A stretch of 64,000 bases of DNA, taken from positions 1 through 64,000 of the forward strand of contig JAVEQK010000015.1 of NCBI GenBank assembly GCA_034007705.1. Reading direction: 5' to 3'. Made by a program: the position numbers and the translations under genes. How positions within the stretch are numbered: the stretch's first letter is position 1; every line of letters starts with the position of its first letter. Shown here piece after piece: positions 58,859 through 64,000 of this stretch. The notes beneath the pieces are model-generated. The model was not told where the DNA came from and ran no database searches. It saw only the letters and a list, made by a program, of their open reading frames with translations. This DNA is from UBA10518 sp022837185 (GTDB lineage: Bacteria > Desulfobacterota > Desulfobulbia > Desulfobulbales > Desulfobulbaceae).

Positions 58859-60170
58859 TGGTTTCCTCCTCCAGTCCTGCACTCTGCGGCTTGAACCGCA
58901 GACCTTGAACCTCAAACATTGACCCCTCAACCGGGTCTCTCCTGAAATCATACCGATAGACATCGGCCCGCTCGCCTTTTTTCAAGGTCTGCCCGGGTTC
59001 CACGATCACGTAGCCGTCCGCTCCGGACAATGAAGTCAGCATGTGCGACCCCTGCTTTTCCACGTGGGTGATGCAGTAGCCTCCGTTATGCAGCCAGGCG
59101 AGCTGGACGCGGATCATATTGGTCCGTGACCCCCTGTTGGTTATGTCCTCACCGGCTTCACCCGAAACGGTGGGCCAGCCGAACGGCAGGCCGTTCATCA
59201 CGGTGATCACCGGCCTGACATAATGGGCGAAGCACATGAATGCCGAGACAGGATTGCCGGGCAGCCCGAACAGGAGGGTTGTGCCTTTCCTGGCCAGGTA
59301 GAGGGGTTTCCCCGGCTTCTGTCGTATTTTCCAGAAAAGAGGTGCAAAACCGTTGGCTTCGGCCCCATTCTTGACATGATCATGCCGACCGACCGATACT
59401 CCCCCCGTGCAGACGATGATATCGGCCCGGGTCTGCCCGATCGCCTCGATCGTGGCCGGCTCTTCGTCGGCAACGCGAACGCAGCGGGTTATCCTTCCTC
59501 CTGATTCCTCGATGGCCGCCTTCAGCATGATCATGTTGGAATCCCGTATCTGGTGTTCGGCGATTGTCTCGCCGGCGGCGACCAGTTCGGAGCCGGTGAC
59601 CAGAACAGCCACCTCGCACTGCCTGTACGCCTTCACTCTCGTGATGCCCACGGCAGCCAGCAGTGCCGCCTGGGGCGCCGCTATTTTTGTTCCCCGCGGG
59701 AGGAGCAGGTCGCCCTCACGAAATTCTTCTCCCTCGCAGCGAACATGCTGCCCCTGTTTCTTCGCAGCCAGAATACGTACACGGTCACTCAGTTCCTCGG
59801 TATCCTCGACCGGGATCACCGTATCGCACCACGTCGCCAGCATCGCCCCGGTACTGATGCGGACGGCCTCCCCCTTACCGACCGTTCCATGAAATGGAGT
59901 TCCGGCCCGGCTTTCTCCCACGATATCCAGGGTGACCGGCATGTCCGGTTCCGCCCCGTGCACATCCTCCCAGCGCACACCATAGCCGTCCATGGCCGAG
60001 TTGGTAAAGCGCGGGGATGATTCAGGGGCATGAATGTCCTCGGCCAGAATTTTGCCGAAAGCCTCTTCAATGGCGTACTCCTGCTCCACAGGGGCCGGAA
60101 TGCCGGTTTTGATGATGGCCAGGGCTTCCTCGATGGAGATCATTTCCCGTTTCTCTGTATCGGCTGCCAT
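58827..60170 (-). CDS. moeA: Molybdopterin molybdenumtransferase MoeA
   Basis: 447 residues with MoeA landmarks FTNSAMDGYGVRWED, ISTGAMLATWCDTVIPVED, VTGSEL, CTGGVSVGRHD and LFGLPGNPVSAFMCF, plus the C-terminal domain ending in KKGERADVYRYDF. Inserts molybdate (or tungstate) into adenylylated molybdopterin. ATG 60170 has AGGAGGG; alternative starts at 60191 and 60215 exist. Anomalous tail: the last roughly 35 residues, including FEVQGLRFKPQ, are encoded by a heptamer repeat and the 5' part of the MOSC gene, and look unrelated to MoeA. Confidence 0.95.
   Translation of the reverse strand: MAADTEKREMISIEEALAIIKTGIPAPVEQEYAIEEAFGKILAEDIHAPESSPRFTNSAMDGYGVRWEDVHGAEPDMPVTLDIVGESRAGTPFHGTVGKGEAVRISTGAMLATWCDTVIPVEDTEELSDRVRILAAKKQGQHVRCEGEEFREGDLLLPRGTKIAAPQAALLAAVGITRVKAYRQCEVAVLVTGSELVAAGETIAEHQIRDSNMIMLKAAIEESGGRITRCVRVADEEPATIEAIGQTRADIIVCTGGVSVGRHDHVKNGAEANGFAPLFWKIRQKPGKPLYLARKGTTLLFGLPGNPVSAFMCFAHYVRPVITVMNGLPFGWPTVSGEAGEDITNRGSRTNMIRVQLAWLHNGGYCITHVEKQGSHMLTSLSGADGYVIVEPGQTLKKGERADVYRYDFRRDPVEGSMFEVQGLRFKPQSAGLEEETNGVHGSCLHQ
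58884..58932. repeat. Degenerate heptanucleotide repeat within the moeA 3' end
   Basis: Seven-base units read CTGCGGC, TTGAACC, GCAGACC, TTGAACC, TCAAACA, TTGACCC, CTCAACC without gaps. Translated on the minus strand they give the FEVQGLRFK-type tail of MoeA. Confidence 0.7.
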
Positions 60171-60236
60171 GTATTTTTCCCTCCTGTTCATTGTCTTGTC
60201 CTCTCTACGGCCCATTGTTCGGTTTTCGTCGAGAGG

Positions 60237-60311
60237 CTACATAGCTGATGCAATTTTTCTGCCAAGAAAGATGACGGCGACAACAAGTATTGAGCCGAGG
60301 ATACTCTGCAT
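60237..60311 (-). CDS. Possible 24-residue single-helix membrane peptide
   Basis: MQSILGSILVVAVIFLGRKIASAM is a complete short frame with one hydrophobic segment and a positive end, between moaA and moeA. No clear ribosome site. It may be a real microprotein, or chance. Confidence 0.3.
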   Translation of the reverse strand: MQSILGSILVVAVIFLGRKIASAM

Positions 60312-60379
60312 CGTCCGCGGTTCGAAACGACCGGCTCCCGGCCCGGAAAATGGATGTCGATCAGCAGATTATCCATCTG

Positions 60380-61414
60380 TCACCCCCCGATCCGGGACAT
60401 GGAGGGTTCGGCCGAGCGGCGGCAGGCGTGTTCGGCCTCCCGGCCGTCGGCAAAGCGGTGCCCGACGCAGGCGGCAATCGCCGCCGCGATTTCCTGATCG
60501 CCCGCTCCCTGCCGCAGCAGCATCCTCAGGTCCAGGACGCCGTTGTCGTAGAGACAGGTTTTCAGCCTGCCGGGGGGCGTTATCCGCACCTTGTTGCACG
60601 TCGCGCAGAACCGGCGGGAATGTCCCTGGATGACGCCCAGCCTGCCCGCGTACCCCGGCAGGGAAAAGAGCCGGGCAGTGGACGGCGATGTTTCGGCATA
60701 CTCCTCCAGTCCGGGAAAAATGTCGCGCAGCCGCCCGACAAGATCGCCGTTGTCGATCATGCCGGCACGCACCGTGCCGGAAAAAGGCATCCGCTCGATA
60801 AACCGGAGGGTGATGGGGTAGTCCCGGGCCAGGCCGGCGAGCTTCACCATTTCCGCATCACTGGTATCCTCGAGGACGACGCTGTTGACCTTGACAGGGA
60901 TATCCCGCGCCAGGGCGCCGTGGAGAGTCTGCAGGACACTGTCCAGAAAGTTGCGCCGGGTGATTGTCCAGAACCTGTGCGGGTCCAGGGTGTCCAGGCT
61001 CAGATTCAGCCCGTCGATGCCGATATCCCGCAGTTCGTCCAGAAATTGAGCCGTTTTCACCCCGTTGGTCGTGATATGCAGGGACCGCACTCCTTCAAGG
61101 CGCCGCAGCCGCGATAAAAACGGCAGGCAGCCCCGCCGGGAAAAGGGTTCACCCCCGGTCACGCGCACCTTGGAAACGCCCAGGGAAGAGAAAATCCGCA
61201 CCAGCCGTTCGCACTCCTCCAGGGAGAGAATTTCATCGTGGGGAATGAAGGGCACGCCGGATTCGGACCGGCAGTATCGGCAGCGGAGGTTGCAGCGATC
61301 GGTGATGGCTAAGCGAACGTAGGTTATCCGGCGCCCCTGCCTGTCGGTCAGGACACCAGGTTGGGTTGTCTGTGAGGGAGAGGGGGCGTTACCCGCCCCA
61401 TGGCGTTTAATCAT
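60380..61414 (-). CDS. moaA: GTP 3',8-cyclase MoaA
   Basis: 344 residues. Radical SAM motif CNLRCRYC (Cys41, 45, 48), GGEPFSR, SLDTLDPHRF and the second FeS cluster CATCNKVRITPPGRLKTC, all as in MoaA. Catalyses the first step of molybdopterin synthesis from GTP. The start lies just after a Moco riboswitch, whose 3' end includes the GGAAAGGAG ribosome site, so translation is probably shut off when cofactor is abundant. Confidence 0.96.
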   Translation of the reverse strand: MIKRHGAGNAPSPSQTTQPGVLTDRQGRRITYVRLAITDRCNLRCRYCRSESGVPFIPHDEILSLEECERLVRIFSSLGVSKVRVTGGEPFSRRGCLPFLSRLRRLEGVRSLHITTNGVKTAQFLDELRDIGIDGLNLSLDTLDPHRFWTITRRNFLDSVLQTLHGALARDIPVKVNSVVLEDTSDAEMVKLAGLARDYPITLRFIERMPFSGTVRAGMIDNGDLVGRLRDIFPGLEEYAETSPSTARLFSLPGYAGRLGVIQGHSRRFCATCNKVRITPPGRLKTCLYDNGVLDLRMLLRQGAGDQEIAAAIAACVGHRFADGREAEHACRRSAEPSMSRIGG

Positions 61415-61419
61415 GGTTT

Positions 61420-61511
61420 CTCCTTTCCAAGCACGGGAGGCGCGACCGTTTCCAGCCGCACCCTGTCGGCCGCGGGCCCTATCAATGACGTAGGCCCTTT
61501 GGCTCGGAGTT
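61420..61511 (-). promoter_or_regulatory. Molybdenum cofactor (Moco) riboswitch
   Basis: The moaA leader carries the Moco RNA motif: CTCC-GAG-CC pairing with GG-AAA-GGAG (closing stem, which holds the ribosome site), GGGCCT/AGGGCCC, then GCCGACAGGG, a GCGGC/GTCGC hairpin, and the conserved GCCTCCCG and TGGAAAGG. These segments line up with those of the E. coli moaA leader. It fills the gap between tatA and moaA. Confidence 0.88.
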
Positions 61512-61524
61512 GTCGAGCGTAATT

Positions 61525-61701
61525 TTACCGAGTTATTTCAGGTTTGTCATCATTCTGTTGCGCATCACCACGCAGACCCTTTTTAAAGGAGGTGATTCCC
61601 TTGCCGAGACCGGCTCCCAGTTCCGGCAGTTTTTTCCCGCCGAAAACCAGAAAGGCAATGGTCAGGATGATGAGCAGTTCAGGTGTTCCCAGTCCAAACA
61701 T
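61525..61701 (-). CDS. tatA: Twin-arginine translocase subunit TatA/TatE
   Basis: 58 residues: MFGLGTPELLIILTIAFLVFGGKKLPELGAG gives one transmembrane helix, the FGGKKLPELG hinge and an amphipathic helix (ITSFKKGLRGD). It is shorter than many TatA proteins, like TatE. RBS GAGGAAATCC before ATG 61701. Sits between two redox-maturation genes, which suggests dedicated export of a Tat-dependent molybdoenzyme. No tatC is in the window. Confidence 0.95.
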   Translation of the reverse strand: MFGLGTPELLIILTIAFLVFGGKKLPELGAGLGKGITSFKKGLRGDAQQNDDKPEITR

Positions 61702-61712
61702 GGTGGATTTCC

Positions 61713-62714
61713 TCAGGCAATGATTAATGGATTATCAGGATCGGACGCAATGCCCGGTCGGACAGTCAATGCCCTTTTCCGGCAGAATGCCGCGCAGAGG
61801 CCGCAACCGCTGCATGCGGAGCCGGTAAAGGTAAGAACGTTTTCGCTTCCCTCCGCCCGGCGCTTCAAGGCCCCTGTCGGGCAAATGCCGGTGCACAGGG
61901 GGCAGAGATCACACCTGCTGTCAGCCCTGACGGTGTAGAAATATGAATACAGCAGGTCCTTCTCCTGAACTCCCGGTTGGGCCAAGGCCTGTCGAAGCAG
62001 GCGGTTGGTTGCGGGCGCTCCCTTTTGCACTTCCTTTTTCTCTGCCCCCCGATCTTCCCTGACTTGCTGCGGCACGAATGCCAGGGAGGTCTCCCAGCCC
62101 AACTCCTTCAGCGACCGCGACGCGTTGCGCAGAAAACCTCTTCTTTCCAGGCTGGAAGAGCCCGGCTGAAAATCCCTGTCGGTTGCATAGCGAATCTTCA
62201 GGCCGGCAACCTTTCCCCTTTTGGCGATGACACCCCGGATCCTCTCATGGAGAAGATCGAGCACATGCCCGTTGCGGCAGTCGGCGCATCGGTGCAGGTC
62301 CAGATAGAACTCCCGGGTGGCCGTGCAATGCAAGGCGGCCAGGACCGGCTCGGAAAGGAGGCCGACGCAGGGAATATTCACCTGGTTTCCGTGCGCCGGC
62401 GCCTTGCTGCAGGAAATGATGACCGGTGTGCTACCGTCTTCGCTCCGGACGGCGTCCAGAAGAACGGAGAGATCAAAACCGCTGGCAAAGGCATCGTTCG
62501 GGCATCCCGAGACACAGGCCATGCAGTCGGTGCAGTTCTCCGCGGAGAAGATGATTTTTCTGCCGTTCAGGGTCAGCGCCTGTTTCTTGCAGAGTGCAAG
62601 GCAGGCGTCACAGGCATTGGTGTTCAGGCGGGCCCGCAGGCATTGCTTCGGATAGAAGGAGACGACGGGCGCCGCCTGCTCGACGATGCGGTTAAGCAGT
62701 AATCCGGCAAACAT
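61713..62714 (-). CDS. Four-cluster ferredoxin-type protein
   Basis: 333 residues, cytoplasmic, with four 4Fe-4S motifs: CDACLALC, CTDCMACVSGC, CDLCPLCTGIC and CSGCGLCAAFC, and additional cysteines (FYLDLHRCADC). A Cys-poor middle section separates the pairs. ATG 62714 with GGAAGGAAGTC; the longer upstream frame is antisense-type noise. It overlaps the TorD gene by 23 nt, pointing to a maturation or electron-transfer role for the same molybdoenzyme. Confidence 0.9.
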   Translation of the reverse strand: MFAGLLLNRIVEQAAPVVSFYPKQCLRARLNTNACDACLALCKKQALTLNGRKIIFSAENCTDCMACVSGCPNDAFASGFDLSVLLDAVRSEDGSTPVIISCSKAPAHGNQVNIPCVGLLSEPVLAALHCTATREFYLDLHRCADCRNGHVLDLLHERIRGVIAKRGKVAGLKIRYATDRDFQPGSSSLERRGFLRNASRSLKELGWETSLAFVPQQVREDRGAEKKEVQKGAPATNRLLRQALAQPGVQEKDLLYSYFYTVRADSRCDLCPLCTGICPTGALKRRAEGSENVLTFTGSACSGCGLCAAFCRKRALTVRPGIASDPDNPLIIA

Positions 62715-63375
62715 GACTTCCTTCCGAATGTCCCTTGGGAAAATCGCTTTCGCGGAGGGAGGCCGCCCTGGCGATAAACTCTTCAAGGCAGTCGGCAAGA
62801 TGCAGGTAAAAAGAATTGTCGGTCCCTTTGCGGACAGCCCCGCAGAAATCGGCAATCCACGGGCCGAGGAACCTGCCCATGAAAAAGGCCTGCGCCTTGG
62901 CCAATCTCCCGGCCTCTTCGCAATCATTTTTTGCCGCGGCATCCCCCTCTCGGAGGCAGAGATAATGCATGAATTCCAGCTCCAGGGCGATGTGGTCGGG
63001 CGCTTCACTGACCTCCAGGGTGAGCCCGTTTGCCTGGTACGCCTTCTGCACGGCCACGGTGGATTCGCCCATGAGCATCCTTTTTCCTTCAAGATAAACA
63101 GAACCGTAGGGCGGGGCGATCAGTTCAAAAGGCCCGACAAAGAGCCGGGCATATTCGACCTTCAAATCGGAGTCGTCTTGTTCTTCCAGCGCCTGCTTCA
63201 TGCTGTCGGCAGCGGCCGCGGCTTTCTCCATGTGAAGAGAAGCAAGCTGGAAAGCAAGGTTGTCGCAGAGACCTTCCTGAAAAAACAACTCTCTTTCCGG
63301 CTCGTAAAAACAGGCGGCCAGCAGTTTGAAACAATTGCCCTGGTGAACTTTCATATCCACGGTTGCAGGCGTCAT
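62692..63375 (-). CDS. TorD/DmsD-family molybdoenzyme chaperone
   Basis: 227 residues, all-helical TorD fold: CFKLLAACFYEPERELF at the N-terminus, EYARLFVGPFELIAPPYGSVYLE (the conserved EYxRLFVGP and PPYxSVY) and DHIALELEFMHYL (DHxxxELEFM). Such chaperones bind Tat signal peptides and cofactor-free molybdoenzymes. ATG 63375. The adjoining TatA, MoaA, MoeA and MOSC genes build the same pathway. Confidence 0.94.
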   Translation of the reverse strand: MTPATVDMKVHQGNCFKLLAACFYEPERELFFQEGLCDNLAFQLASLHMEKAAAAADSMKQALEEQDDSDLKVEYARLFVGPFELIAPPYGSVYLEGKRMLMGESTVAVQKAYQANGLTLEVSEAPDHIALELEFMHYLCLREGDAAAKNDCEEAGRLAKAQAFFMGRFLGPWIADFCGAVRKGTDNSFYLHLADCLEEFIARAASLRESDFPKGHSEGSHVCRITA

Positions 63376-63461
63376 AACGGGTCCTGTTTCGTTTATGATG
63401 AATACATTTCGCGATCGGGGCGCTTGGAGGGGGGGGAGTGCGCCCCGATCGCATACAGCGT

Positions 63462-64000
63462 CTATGAGCGGACGCCGTAATCCCTGATATAAAAAACATT
63501 CGGTTCGGTGCCTTCCTTCGGCTTGAGCACGGACGCCTTGTGCCGGGCAAGCAGCTTGGCGACATCGCTGTTCGGGTCCTCCCTGTCGCCGAAAATACGG
63601 GCCCCGGCCGGGCACGAAACTACACAGTACGGAAGTTCCCCATTCTTGAGTCGGTGATCGCAGAAAATGCATTTTTCAACGATATTGTCCCGGCGGACAT
63701 CCTCATAATCCGGATGCGTATACCTGGTGCGGTGCGGAGGCGTGTCGCCGGCCAGTTTGGCGATCCCGGCCCCGGAGGAGGTGATGCCGGGGATCATTTC
63801 CGTTTTGTCCGCGTAAAAAGCCTGATACGGCTCTCCTTCTGCGTTATAGCTGATGACGCTCGTCTCGCCGACCTTCGTCTCTTCCCTGGAATAGGGGCAG
63901 GCTTCCTGGCAGGCCCGGCAACCGATGCAGCGTTCATCATTGTGCATGGTGATGCCGTCCGCCGTTTTGTACATGGCTTTGGGCTCCACCGGACAGGCAT
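63462..64000 (-). CDS. DmsB/PhsB-like ferredoxin subunit, start beyond window
   Basis: The frame is open to the window end, so the start lies beyond 64000. The visible part begins ACPVEPKAMYKTADGI and has CIGCRACQEAC, CIFCDHRLKNGELPYCVVSC, typical of the FeS subunit of DmsB/TtrB/PhsB molybdoenzymes. The region between (about 40-90 in the visible part) is a family insert. It implies a second, probably Tat-exported, molybdenum oxidoreductase just outside the window, for which the chaperone and TatA would work. Confidence 0.93.
   Translation of the reverse strand, partial: ACPVEPKAMYKTADGITMHNDERCIGCRACQEACPYSREETKVGETSVISYNAEGEPYQAFYADKTEMIPGITSSGAGIAKLAGDTPPHRTRYTHPDYEDVRRDNIVEKCIFCDHRLKNGELPYCVVSCPAGARIFGDREDPNSDVAKLLARHKASVLKPKEGTEPNVFYIRDYGVRS

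Noticed and set aside
58056..58922. 288-codon plus-strand frame over the control region and MOSC gene
   Set aside because: Runs antisense through a conserved MOSC domain and through the enhancer dyads; low complexity, no ribosome site.
60188..60376. 62-codon minus-strand frame after moaA
   Set aside because: A G-rich stretch precedes it, but composition and content look random and it runs into the moeA start region.

Overview
The window looks like chromosomal DNA of an anaerobic Desulfobacterota bacterium, most likely a Desulfobulbales-type sulfur metaboliser; that assignment is inferred. The evidence is high GC with GC-rich third codon positions, many two-component systems and sigma-54 activators, cytoplasmic ferredoxin-type and molybdopterin proteins, a TorD/Tat/molybdopterin maturation cluster, and metal, arsenic and copper handling genes. 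No phage or IS genes were seen. The only mobile-like structure is a 1.2 kb islet at a tRNA gene.

Layout: (1) 0-2 kb: the end of a carboxyltransferase gene, then tRNA-Lys(CUU). The 3' half of this tRNA is repeated 1.24 kb downstream, flanking a RelE/Phd-type toxin-antitoxin pair. (2) 2-12.2 kb: a probable sigma-54 promoter, a multicopper oxidase with three C-terminal fibronectin III repeats, then a tightly packed locus of SCO1, a cytochrome c/periplasmic-binding fusion, a small membrane protein, an FtsX/LolD-like ABC pair, a polytopic membrane protein and a twin-CX3C secreted protein. I see this as a candidate copper or redox-protein export/assembly system. (3) 12.4-21.4 kb: a seven-PAS histidine kinase, a QseE-QseG-QseF-like operon and a DksA-like regulator behind a sigma-54 promoter. 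(4) 21.7-31 kb: glutamate synthase large subunit, a ferritin-like protein, a receiver protein, a cold-shock protein, a THUMP protein and a zinc CDF exporter. (5) 31.2-35.7 kb: copper P-type ATPase, Met-rich periplasmic protein, a long palindromic element and a DUF2202 ferritin-like secreted protein. (6) 36-44 kb: two convergent arsenic clusters. The rightward one is ArsR, Acr3, Usp, ArsC and a broken YeeE. The leftward one is ArsR, small thioredoxin, DUF2703, ArsP-like permease, Usp, thioredoxin and CcdA-like.

(7) 44.2-64 kb: a long leftward array. From right to left it has a DmsB/PhsB-like ferredoxin (cut by the window edge), a TorD chaperone, a four-cluster ferredoxin, TatA, a Moco riboswitch, MoaA, MoeA and MOSC. 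Next comes a 0.6 kb control region with two identical 16-bp dyads and a sigma-54 promoter. Then follow a membrane protein, a histidine kinase, a CheY-like receiver, a signal-less molybdopterin oxidoreductase with its ferredoxin subunit, a GAF kinase lacking its ATPase domain, a TSUP exporter split in two, a PEP-synthase-like phosphotransferase without a PEP domain, a phosphatase/YkgJ fusion and a sigma-54 response regulator. The right part supplies molybdenum cofactor and chaperones. The middle part probably senses a signal and expresses a cytoplasmic molybdoenzyme, perhaps acting on a sulfur compound given the adjacent TSUP exporter.
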